From an uncultured Butyricimonas sp. (lineage in GTDB: Bacteria > Bacteroidota > Bacteroidia > Bacteroidales > Marinifilaceae), in NCBI GenBank assembly GCA_944321845.1, contig CALUMT010000039.1, forward strand, positions 28,772 through 92,771: a stretch of DNA of 64,000 bases. Direction: 5' to 3'. The notes beneath the pieces are model-generated. The model saw nothing but the letters and a program-made list of their open reading frames with translations. It searched no databases and was not told where the DNA came from. This document shows positions 8,889 through 15,849 of this stretch, piece by piece. Every line of letters begins with the position of its first letter. Positions within the stretch are counted from its first letter, which is position 1. Made by a program: the position numbers and the translations under genes.

Positions 8889-10370
8889 TCAATTTTTACG
8901 AATCAGTCCGCGTATAAATTGTTTTGTCAGCAAAAAACTCATCTCCCGCTTGACAAATATCAGCATGAAAAGCAACAACAACGGAGTTCGGGCCAAACAA
9001 GTCAATATATTGCTGTCCAGCTTTATTAATGACCCTATAAAATAAAATGCTATACACAACACGAAATAGAAAATAATCTTGGGTATATCGTAATTAATCC
9101 GATAAAAATGATGACCCAGAATAAACGAAATAACTGTCATTGTCAGGAAACAGGCAAACACGGAATAAGCCGAAGCCATATAACCGTATTTTTTTAAAAA
9201 CAACACGTTACCCCCTATCGTTATCACACAGCCGATGATTGCCATAATAGCACCATATATTGTCTTATCGGTCAATTTATACCATAAGGACAAAGAATAG
9301 TACATTCCCTGGAACAAATTCGCCATCAAAACCCAAGGCAATATCGTCAACCCGGAAAAATAACGCTCGTCCAGGAAATATTTCAGAATATCCAACCAGT
9401 ACATCACGCAAAGGAATATCATCAGACCGAAACCGGTGAAGTACAATAACACGTCTTCATATACCTTCTTGGAATCATTATTCTTGGCATAATTAAAGAA
9501 GAAGGGCTCAAAAGCAAAACGGAATCCCTGGGTGAAAATATACATCACGAGCGCCAACTTGTAATTGGCCCCGTATATACCGGTCGCTATCCAGGACTCT
9601 TCCCCCTCACCGAGAATTTTAGGCATCATGATTTTATCTCCCTGCAAATTGATCATCCCGGCTATACTCACTACCAGTATAGGGAAAGAATACTTTAATA
9701 TATCCTTCAGCAAAGACCATGAAAAAACAAAGCGGAACCTTGCCAGGTAAGGCATCAGCATGAATAAAGTCAATATCGAAGAAACCAGATAAGAGATGAA
9801 GATATAGACCACTCCCCCATCCGGATCATAAAATGGAACGTGAATACCTTTTTTCTCCAAATACGGGCATAATAAATAGAAGAAAAGATTCAAGCTGACA
9901 TTAATACCTATATTTATCAGCTTAATGACCCCAAAACGCAACGCTTTCCCCTCGAGACGCAACAAAGCAAACGGCAAGGTACTCACCACATCTATGGCCA
10001 CGGTAACTGCTAGCAAGGTGATATACATTTCGGACCCGGGCATCTCTATAAAATTGGCAATTCCGGGTAAAAACCCGAAACACAACACGAGAAAAAGCAA
10101 AGACGTAAAAGTCAAAGAAGATAATAAGGTCGAAAAAACCTTATCCTTATTATCCTTCGTGGCAAACCGGAAAAATCCGGTTTCCGTACCGTAAGTCAAC
10201 AAAACAACCAGCAAAGCCACGTATCCCATTAAATTCGTGAAAATGCCATTTTCCGCTTCTGTCAGCACTCTCGTATATAGTGGCACGAGCAACCAATTGA
10301 TAAATCTTCCAAGTATCGTGGAGAACCCGTAAATCACTGTTTCTCCCATCAATTTTTTAATAGGATTCAT
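8889..10370 (-). CDS. Polysaccharide/oligosaccharide flippase (MOP superfamily)
   Basis: This is a 493-residue integral membrane protein with about 12-14 hydrophobic segments. The N-terminus (MNPIKKLMGETVIYGFSTILGRFINWLLVPLYTRVL) is typical of Wzx-like lipid-linked oligosaccharide transporters. I chose ATG 10370; a longer frame to 10415 adds residues with no support. The substrate cannot be told from the sequence, and no glycosyltransferases lie next to it. It is the first gene of the leftward run and faces the candidate replication origin. A -7 promoter element is located just upstream. Confidence 0.88.
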   Translation of the reverse strand: MNPIKKLMGETVIYGFSTILGRFINWLLVPLYTRVLTEAENGIFTNLMGYVALLVVLLTYGTETGFFRFATKDNKDKVFSTLLSSLTFTSLLFLVLCFGFLPGIANFIEMPGSEMYITLLAVTVAIDVVSTLPFALLRLEGKALRFGVIKLINIGINVSLNLFFYLLCPYLEKKGIHVPFYDPDGGVVYIFISYLVSSILTLFMLMPYLARFRFVFSWSLLKDILKYSFPILVVSIAGMINLQGDKIMMPKILGEGEESWIATGIYGANYKLALVMYIFTQGFRFAFEPFFFNYAKNNDSKKVYEDVLLYFTGFGLMIFLCVMYWLDILKYFLDERYFSGLTILPWVLMANLFQGMYYSLSLWYKLTDKTIYGAIMAIIGCVITIGGNVLFLKKYGYMASAYSVFACFLTMTVISFILGHHFYRINYDIPKIIFYFVLCIAFYFIGSLIKLDSNILTCLARTPLLLLFMLIFVKREMSFLLTKQFIRGLIRKN

Positions 10371-10392
10371 GTCATTAAGTATTAGCGAAGGG

Positions 10393-10400
10393 CAAAAGTA
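10393..10400 (-). promoter_or_regulatory. Candidate -7 element for the leftward flippase operon
   Basis: The minus strand reads TACTTTTG here, an exact match to the Bacteroidota -7 consensus TAnnTTTG. It lies about 23 bp upstream of the flippase start. No good TTTG -33 element is present at the expected spacing, so support is partial. Confidence 0.45.
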
Positions 10401-10405
10401 ACAAG

Positions 10406-10850
10406 TAATCCACAATCATATCATCTTTATTTTATCTTTTATTTTTTATTAAAAAGAAATATGACTATGAATATTAGCTGTTAGTTCTTTGGAATAAAAA
10501 AACGGGAATTGCTTGCGTATTTCCTTATTCATGGAATGTATAACGGTTTTCCACAGAGTCTATAATTATTTTTAATTCAGTATTAGTTATATACAGACTT
10601 TTTCCACCATTGTTAATAACTTGCTCGTTGAATAACTATTCCCGATTTGCCCTGTTAGTTACTGTTAGTAAAATGGGGAAAGAAAACATGAAAAAAGGAG
10701 CAACTATTTTTGTTACTCCCGATTCTATTTTTATCCCATCCCGAAATCGAATAATCCAAATAAAGTTATTCTTTTCTCTCCTTTTTTTATTCCACAACTT
10801 ACTAACAATTTTACCCCCGTTTTCCACTATTTTCAATTTTGTACTGGATT
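10406..10850. other. Candidate replication origin: cluster of DnaA-box-like sites in the 10416-10977 non-coding gap
   Basis: The 560-bp gap between the flippase and the DUF6266 gene has no convincing gene. It contains five near-matches to the DnaA box TTATCCACA, all on the plus strand: TAATCCACA (10406-10414), TTTTCCACA (10547-10555), TTTTCCACC (10600-10608), TATTCCACA (10788-10796) and TTTTCCACT (10820-10828). The first two differ from consensus at one base, the others at two. Next to the third is TTGTTAATAACTTG (10610-10623) followed by the related GTTGAATAACT (10627-10637), a sequence style seen beside DnaA boxes in other origins. Gene orientation and base skew both switch across this zone. 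No exact box is present and dnaA is not in the window, so the call remains a hypothesis. Confidence 0.45.
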
Positions 10851-10977
10851 CAATAGTACATTATAGGAATCTCTCTGGTGTAATGCTTTTACGTATAACT
10901 GAAGTATTAGGTATGAGACTTCGCCTTGATGTGAATTTAGCTTGATAGCCTTGGTAAGGTATTCCGATGAAATTTCC

Positions 10978-11667
10978 TTATGATCTGGACGGTACATGCA
11001 GGCAGATTGAATCGGAGGCGTATCGGCCATCTTCGCTTGTGGCAAAAACGTACAGTGCCACGTTTTTCGCTTTCGTCCTTTCGGGGAAAGGAATTACCAG
11101 TGTGCCGTCCTCTCCCCTGCGGCAGATTTCCCATGTGGAGGCTATCCATTCTTTGTCATCCAGTAGGACGGCATATATCCGATCGTCCAGGAAACAATCC
11201 ACCGCTTCGATGGCCATGGCTTTGTGGGTGAAACAGGCTTCTCGTCGCTTCAAGTCAATAGAGAGCTCTACGGTTGGCGGGGTTAATGGTCCGGCGGCAA
11301 CCCGTAATGCCTGATGGTCCACGGTCCCCGAGAATTCTTCCGTTGCCTTTTTTCGTTTGTTGACCGGTTTTTCAGGGTCTTTTTTCTTCACTGTTATGGC
11401 TTTTCCCAGATTTGCACTCATGAAGGCATTGTACCCTTTCAATTTTCGTCCATTGTCGGGAAACCCGATTTTGATAACTTTTCCCAACCAGAGCTTCAAA
11501 GCTGCCAATGTTCCGAAAGCTGTTGCGTGCCGTTTCTGCGATTCCTTGAAAACTTTGCGTTCCATGCTCCATCCCCGAAGCAGGGTCTTATTCCCTTTTC
11601 CCTCGTATAGGACCAGGTTACCTACTTTTCCCCGGATATCTCCAAGCGTGCTATTAATCTCTGCCAT
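10978..11667 (-). CDS. DUF6266-like protein of unknown function
   Basis: This is a 229-residue protein without signal peptide or membrane segment. The N-terminus (STLGDIRGKVGNLVLYEGKGN) resembles the DUF6266 family, in which a short GKVGN-VxY segment precedes a helical part and a C-terminal beta-rich domain. Such genes are common in gut Bacteroidota, often in several copies, with no known function. Visible here: a basic linker at about residues 74-111 and a C-terminal region of about 115 residues with repeated beta-strand patterns. The gene points towards the candidate origin and diverges from a second protein of similar plan at 12104. A promoter with a palindrome overlaps its upstream region. 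Confidence 0.6.
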   Translation of the reverse strand: MAEINSTLGDIRGKVGNLVLYEGKGNKTLLRGWSMERKVFKESQKRHATAFGTLAALKLWLGKVIKIGFPDNGRKLKGYNAFMSANLGKAITVKKKDPEKPVNKRKKATEEFSGTVDHQALRVAAGPLTPPTVELSIDLKRREACFTHKAMAIEAVDCFLDDRIYAVLLDDKEWIASTWEICRRGEDGTLVIPFPERTKAKNVALYVFATSEDGRYASDSICLHVPSRS

Positions 11668-12103
11668 ATTCTCGTGAATGATGTTTAAGTTCAGTTACAA
11701 ATGTAACTATTTTTACTGTTTTTTCTGTGACTTTATCCATAATGATAAAAATTTTAACGATTTCCATTTACTGTATTACCTTGCTTTTCCTTCCCTTTTA
11801 TTGGGCTGATAGTTGGATGTCTTATCTCAATTTTTGATAAATTACAGTAGAATTCTTGATTAATTCATATTAAAACACTATAATAACGCTATTACTACTC
11901 TATATATACGCTATATATAATAGCGTTTTTATAATATTTATATTGCATTTATAAAACTTTTTCATAATATTTGTACAGGAATTGATCATGTATTATTTAT
12001 TAAATATGATTTGTAAGTCCTAGTATTGCGCTATGTAGGCTTATAGAGAGCAAGGGGGATAGTGAGAAAAATATAAGAACGGATGAAAGAAAAATGATAG
12101 TTT
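11668..12103. other. AT-rich non-coding region with an inverted repeat between divergent genes
   Basis: No gene is visible in this 436-bp gap. It contains a TTATCCATA site (11733-11741, one base from the DnaA box) and a strikingly AT-rich part from about 11810 to 12010. Inside this part is an inverted repeat with perfect 10-bp arms, AACGCTATTA (11885-11894) and TAATAGCGTT (11918-11927), separated by 23 bp that are nearly all A/T. If the origin proposal is right, this is where a DNA unwinding element could lie; alternatively the repeat is an operator or terminator for the flanking genes. Confidence 0.4.
11693..11708 (-). promoter_or_regulatory. Promoter/operator of the DUF6266-like gene
   Basis: AGTTACA and TGTAACT form a perfect 7-bp inverted repeat around a 2-bp centre. 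On the minus strand the same bases include TACATTTG (11705 to 11698), an exact TAnnTTTG -7 element about 30 bp upstream of the gene. The 19-bp segment 11695-11713 is identical, in inverse orientation, to the hicA promoter at 14195-14213. Confidence 0.55.
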
Positions 12104-12757
12104 ATGGCTAATGTATCAATATTTAATGATGCTTTGTTATCGGGAGGACCGTTAAGAATCAACGGTTACACGTATTTCAAGCGGGGGAATCGGGTGATAG
12201 TTTGCAAGTCGAAACGAGGGAAGCGGAAAGAACGTTCGGCGGGAGAAATTGAATCTTCAGCGCGATTTACGGAAGCACGGAAAATGTGGCGGATATACCG
12301 GCGGACGATCGGTGATTTGCCGATTTGGAGCGTGGCGGCTCGGGAAACAGGAGCGGCAAAGAGTGATTCGCTTTTTCACCGTTTGAATGGTGGTTGCTTC
12401 CGTCCGGGCGAAGGTGTATGGGCTTTCCCGTCATTCCGGTTTTCGGTAGGTTCGCTGGAAATGCCGGTGGTAAAGGAAACGAGCCGGGAGGAATGGACGG
12501 TGACGCTGGAATGGGAAAACGGGGTGGAATGTCCCCGGGCTGCAGCCCATGACCGGGTATTTATCGGGTATTTCTTTGAAACGTTACCCCGTTCTCCGTT
12601 GCTGATAGAAGTCCCCGGGGCATGTCGGGCGGATAGTCGAGTGAAGGTGGAAATACTGCCTGTTGGGCAACCGGACGGAACCCCGTTGCATCTTTACCTT
12701 TTCTTTGGAAATGAGGCCGGTACCCGTTTTTCACCAAGTGCCTATATCCGAGTGTGA
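12104..12757 (+). CDS. Hypothetical protein with DUF6266-like architecture
   Basis: This is a 217-residue soluble protein that I do not recognise with certainty. Its plan resembles the divergent gene at 10978-11667: a short start (FNDALLSGGPLRINGYTYFKRGNRVIVCKSK), a helical region beginning near SARFTEARKMWRIYRRTIGDLP that parallels the HATAFGTLAALKLWLGKVIKIGFP region of the other protein, and a C-terminal beta-rich half ending FFGNEAGTRFSPSAYIRV, comparable to YVFATSEDGRYASDSICLHV. The two may be distant paralogues. The G-rich coding strand contrasts with the AT-rich upstream DNA. No signal peptide or catalytic motif is visible. Confidence 0.55.
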   Translation: MANVSIFNDALLSGGPLRINGYTYFKRGNRVIVCKSKRGKRKERSAGEIESSARFTEARKMWRIYRRTIGDLPIWSVAARETGAAKSDSLFHRLNGGCFRPGEGVWAFPSFRFSVGSLEMPVVKETSREEWTVTLEWENGVECPRAAAHDRVFIGYFFETLPRSPLLIEVPGACRADSRVKVEILPVGQPDGTPLHLYLFFGNEAGTRFSPSAYIRV

Positions 12758-12859
12758 TATCGACAGTAAGGGACATGGGGAATCACTATGACACCGATTG
12801 TTTTATGCTCCATGAAGACCTCTATATATCAATCGCTAAAAGGGAGTTCAATACATAGA

Positions 12860-13435
12860 ATGATGAAAGGAAACATAATTATTTGTTTGTTGTTATTCCT
12901 GTGTAACGTGGCAATGGCACAGCAAGATCGCAACTATGCTCCAGGAAAAATCACGAAAGGTAAGAATGTCAGTTATAAAGCATTCATTACAAAAGAGGTT
13001 CCTGATGTATTATTCGTGACGAATATTCACTCTCAAGATACGGATGTATGGAATATTTATCACAAGAATGGGAAAAAAGTCGAAGACTATGAGATACTTG
13101 CTGCGAACGGGGATTTTTCTCACTCGGAAATAAGAGAGGCTATACATGAGGTCTTCACGGAGGCAGAATTGCAGGAATACCGAAAAACAGCACCAGGAAT
13201 AAGATTTATGGTGAAATTTGATGAAGATGGTAAAGCGTTAGAGGTTTATTTTATTTTTGACTATAACACAAAGAAGAGTAGATACGATGTCCTTTTAAAT
13301 ATTTCACCGGACAAATTGTACGAGCTAGAGAAAAGAATCCGCGATATCGTTAAAATGAAAAAGGATGACGAGTTGGCAGTATTTAAAAACTTCAAGTTAT
13401 TTACTTCTGTAATTTTTTTCGAGGAAGACGAATAA
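12860..13435 (+). CDS. Small secreted protein, DUF5043-like
   Basis: The frame is open from 12788, but ATG 12860 (or 12863) is the likely start because it begins a clean signal peptide, MKGNIIICLLLFLCNVAMAQ. The mature part has about 170 residues of mixed alpha/beta character, with segments such as EVFTEAELQEYRKTAPGIRF, VKFDEDGKALEVYFIFDY and ISPDKLYELEKRIRDIVK. This pattern resembles DUF5043 proteins of Bacteroides as I remember them; the assignment is tentative and the function unknown. The gene stands alone between other small orphan genes. Confidence 0.55.
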   Translation: MMKGNIIICLLLFLCNVAMAQQDRNYAPGKITKGKNVSYKAFITKEVPDVLFVTNIHSQDTDVWNIYHKNGKKVEDYEILAANGDFSHSEIREAIHEVFTEAELQEYRKTAPGIRFMVKFDEDGKALEVYFIFDYNTKKSRYDVLLNISPDKLYELEKRIRDIVKMKKDDELAVFKNFKLFTSVIFFEEDE

Positions 13436-13451
13436 TTCCAATACCCATTGA

Positions 13452-13472
13452 CAGAGGGAGTTTGTCCCTTTG
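13452..13472 (+). terminator. Weak hairpin after the DUF5043-like gene
   Basis: CAGAGGGA and TCCCTTTG form an 8-bp stem (one G-U pair) with a GTTTG loop, 16 bp after the stop codon at 13435. There is no U-tract after it, so terminator activity is doubtful. Confidence 0.3.
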
Positions 13473-13642
13473 GAAGTAATTGATCTGCTAAAATAAAACC
13501 TTGCAAGAGAACAATGCTTCATTTTTCAGATAGAAAAGTACATCGAATAAATTCTAGAATAGTTGTTTCTATTTTTTAAATATTATATCTTTCCGATAAT
13601 TATTCAAACATTCTATGCTGTAAATTTAATGCAATATATGCC

Positions 13643-14146
13643 ATGCAAGAAATAAAAACTTTCAAACGTCCTTTAACAAAAAGCAGTATAGCGATACTTA
13701 TAGTAATTTCTATAATCGTTCTCATAGCAGGTATAATTATAGTTTTACTGTATGCTAATCTCCAAGATTCAAGGAAAATCAATTTTTTTATATTTTTAAT
13801 ATTATCGACGATTAGCGTTACCATCAGCGCTTCGGGATATCTAAATCATATTACTTTAACAGAAACATCCATTATCTTGCAAAATGCTATTTTTCCTCGT
13901 ATAAAAAGTGAAATCAAATATGAGAAGGTTCATACGCTTTCTTTTTATTATCCTAAAGGTATGTGGCCAGGCTCATTTCAAGTGAAACTCTTGGGAGAAA
14001 GCCCCGATGAACATGCAGCCCAGACATATCTTGATTGCGTTGCGCCCGAGGATTTTGAGGAAATCATCCAAATATTGCGGGAACACCACGTGTTCGTGCA
14101 AGTTTTTAACCAAGAAAGATGGCTTCGTCGTAATCATGGTAAGTAG
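13643..14146 (+). CDS. Small membrane protein with PH-like cytoplasmic domain
   Basis: The 167-residue protein has two hydrophobic segments (about residues 17-38 and 48-66) with a short polar hairpin between them. A soluble domain of about 95 residues follows, beginning NHITLTETSIILQNAIFPRIKSEIKYEKVHTLSF. The alternating strands and final helix (APEDFEEIIQILREH) resemble bacterial PH-like domains found after paired membrane helices. The family was not identified with certainty. The gene is noticeably richer in A+T than the plus-strand genes on either side, consistent with a different origin. Function unknown. Confidence 0.6.
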   Translation: MQEIKTFKRPLTKSSIAILIVISIIVLIAGIIIVLLYANLQDSRKINFFIFLILSTISVTISASGYLNHITLTETSIILQNAIFPRIKSEIKYEKVHTLSFYYPKGMWPGSFQVKLLGESPDEHAAQTYLDCVAPEDFEEIIQILREHHVFVQVFNQERWLRRNHGK

Positions 14147-14179
14147 AAATAAAAACGGGTTACTTTTATACCTCAAAAC

Positions 14180-14213
14180 TTGCATTGTAACTACAAAATA
14201 GTTACATTTGTAA
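14180..14213 (+). promoter_or_regulatory. hicAB promoter with overlapping palindromic operator
   Basis: TTG (14180-14182) and TACATTTG (14203-14210, exact TAnnTTTG) are 20 bp apart, as in Bacteroidota promoters. A perfect 8-bp inverted repeat, TGTAACTA (14186-14193) and TAGTTACA (14199-14206) with a CAAAA spacer, overlaps the -7 element. That is the position expected for autorepression by the HicB-HicA complex. Confidence 0.65.
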
Positions 14214-14226
14214 AAATGTATCCATT

Positions 14227-14484
14227 ATGGGCACGAAAGAAAAATTAATAGAACGATTCAAAAGGCAACCCATTGATTTTACGTTTGATGAAATGGAAAG
14301 GCTTTTATCTTTTTTCGGGTACGTGAAATCAAACAAGGGGAAAACTTCCGGGTCGAGGATTATTTATCGAAATGGAGACAAACGCCCGATCATGTTGCAT
14401 GAACCACATCCCGGGAATATCATCAAGGGATACGCCATGAAGCAAGTTTTGGAGGATTTGACAGAAGCCGGATTCATTAAATAA
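14227..14484 (+). CDS. hicA: HicA-family mRNA interferase toxin
   Basis: HicA toxins are small double-stranded-RNA-binding-fold ribonucleases that block translation by cleaving mRNA. The protein has 85 residues. Typical features are DEMERLLSFFGYVKSNKGKTSGSR, the catalytic-histidine strand (RPIMLHEPHPG, with His in the LHEPH core) and the IIKGYAMKQVLEDL helix. It precedes the antitoxin hicB by 11 bp. The upstream promoter carries a perfect palindrome. It starts at the ATG 17 bp after the -7 element, so the leader is very short. Confidence 0.9.
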   Translation: MGTKEKLIERFKRQPIDFTFDEMERLLSFFGYVKSNKGKTSGSRIIYRNGDKRPIMLHEPHPGNIIKGYAMKQVLEDLTEAGFIK

Positions 14485-14495
14485 AGGAGGTTATC

Positions 14496-14834
14496 ATGAA
14501 TACTTTAAGTTACAAGGGTTATATCGGTTCAGTAGCGTTCAGCGAGCAGGATAATATTTTCTTCGGGAAAATAGAAGGCATAAACGGGCTGGTGAATTTT
14601 GAAGGTGAAAGCGTGAAAGAGCTTACCGAGGCTTTTCACGAGGCGGTAGATGATTACCTGGAATACTGCAAGGAAGAAGGAATAGAACCACACAAGAGCT
14701 ATTCCGGATCATTGAATATCCGAATATCTCCTGAAACGCACAGTCGAGTCGCTATTCTGGCGAAACAGGCCGGGGTGTCCATAAATGCTTTTATCAAATC
14801 GGCTGTCGAAAAACAGGTAGCGGCACTGATGTAA
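14496..14834 (+). CDS. hicB: HicB-family antitoxin with ribbon-helix-helix domain
   Basis: HicB binds and neutralises HicA and represses the operon. The 112-residue protein has the RNase-H-like HicB domain at the N-terminus (LSYKGYIGSVAFSEQDNIFFGKIEGI, then ESVKELTEAFHEAVDDYLEYC) and a C-terminal ribbon-helix-helix DNA-binding domain (SLNIRISPETHSRVAILAKQ, then GVSINAFIKSAVEKQV). A good ribosome-binding sequence (AAAGGAGG) precedes the ATG. The RHH domain fits recognition of the palindrome at 14186-14206. Confidence 0.92.
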   Translation: MNTLSYKGYIGSVAFSEQDNIFFGKIEGINGLVNFEGESVKELTEAFHEAVDDYLEYCKEEGIEPHKSYSGSLNIRISPETHSRVAILAKQAGVSINAFIKSAVEKQVAALM

Positions 14835-14893
14835 TATAACGTTATCTCGTGTCAGTAAAACATAGCAAAACGCTATAAAATGATAATGATGTT

Positions 14894-15214
14894 ATGACGT
14901 TGTACGTGGTTTTAGTGGTGCTGGTGTTGTGTGTCGTCGGGGGATTGTTTTTTATCGGGAGACGGTTGAGACTGGATAGGTTGGGATGGATATTCTGGAT
15001 GCTCGCTTTGGCTCCGCTGGTGGTTTTCGTGTTGGGGTTCATCGTCATCGAGTGTTTTGTTTTGAGCGAAAACGAGGGGGAGGTTTCGAGCTGGCAGGAA
15101 GAGGCGCTGATAGAATCCCGGGACAGTATGCTGATTCAGCAGGAGTATGACGAGGTGGTCGATTCCTTGAATTTCTACCCGGGGAAAGCTGCTGATTTAA
15201 TAGAGAATAATTGA
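14894..15214 (+). CDS. Small membrane protein of unknown function
   Basis: This 106-residue protein has two membrane segments (about residues 2-22 and 33-54), then an acidic tail of about 50 residues (SENEGEVSSWQEEALIESRD...). I do not recognise a family. It lies 9 bp upstream of the DUF1648 gene, so both are probably expressed together. Confidence 0.6.
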   Translation: MTLYVVLVVLVLCVVGGLFFIGRRLRLDRLGWIFWMLALAPLVVFVLGFIVIECFVLSENEGEVSSWQEEALIESRDSMLIQQEYDEVVDSLNFYPGKAADLIENN

Positions 15215-15223
15215 TACTGTTTT

Positions 15224-15727
15224 ATGGATAAAGGTTCTATTTTGAAAAGAAATACCGAGGATTGGATACTGGAAATCCTGTCTTTTCTGGGTTTATTGGG
15301 ATGTTTATATCCCTTGTTGTTTTACGGGGAATTTGAAGCGGGAGAGGTGTTTCCCATGCATTATAATTTCCGGGGAGAAGTGGATGGTTGGACGGATCGG
15401 TCGATACTGTGGATTTTGCCGGTGATATCGGTCTCTATTTATTTGATTTTGCTCGTGAGTGAGCGTTTTTATAGGAAATTCACTTATCCAGTTCGGGTGA
15501 ATGATGATAATAAAGAACAATTGTATCGCCTTGGAGTTCGTATGTTGCGTTGGTTAAGACTGTTTATTGCCTTGTTGTTCGCTTATATTCAGTTAACCGG
15601 TTTGCAAATTGCACGAGGTGATGTCTTTTCATTGAATCCGGTAATAATGGGGGTATTTCCGGTTGTGTTACTGGGTGTTTGCGGGTATTTTTACCTTAAG
15701 ATGTTTGCCTGTCGAAAAAATCTGTAA
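15224..15727 (+). CDS. DUF1648 membrane protein
   Basis: The 167-residue protein has about four membrane segments. The loop FPMHYNFRGEVDGWTDRS after the first segment matches the DUF1648 signature (His-x-Asn, Gly, and Asp-Gly-Trp), as in SdpI-like immunity and other small envelope proteins. It lacks the long C-terminal part of SdpI. The 9-bp spacing from the preceding gene suggests an operon of two small membrane proteins. Function unknown. Confidence 0.7.
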   Translation: MDKGSILKRNTEDWILEILSFLGLLGCLYPLLFYGEFEAGEVFPMHYNFRGEVDGWTDRSILWILPVISVSIYLILLVSERFYRKFTYPVRVNDDNKEQLYRLGVRMLRWLRLFIALLFAYIQLTGLQIARGDVFSLNPVIMGVFPVVLLGVCGYFYLKMFACRKNL

Positions 15728-15779
15728 TATTGGTAGAATTAGGGGTGATTTTTGTAAGAGGGGGAATGATTTTTTAGCG

Positions 15780-15787
15780 TATCTTTG
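15780..15787 (+). promoter_or_regulatory. -7 element upstream of the polyferredoxin/Tat cluster
   Basis: TATCTTTG matches TAnnTTTG exactly. It lies 63 bp upstream of the ATG at 15850 and is the only good -7 match before the cluster. The nearest TTTG (15751-15754) is 25 bp upstream, longer than usual. Confidence 0.45.
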
Positions 15788-15849
15788 TAGTGTAGAGGTA
15801 GAAGTGCGGGGAGCCAGGTGAAATATAACGATTTTAATGGCTTAAATTT

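Noticed and set aside
10610-10945. Open frame of 111 residues in the origin-like gap, and two antisense frames of 66 and 70 residues
   Set aside because: No start signal, no recognisable domain, composition like non-coding DNA; the frame covers the DnaA-box-like sites.
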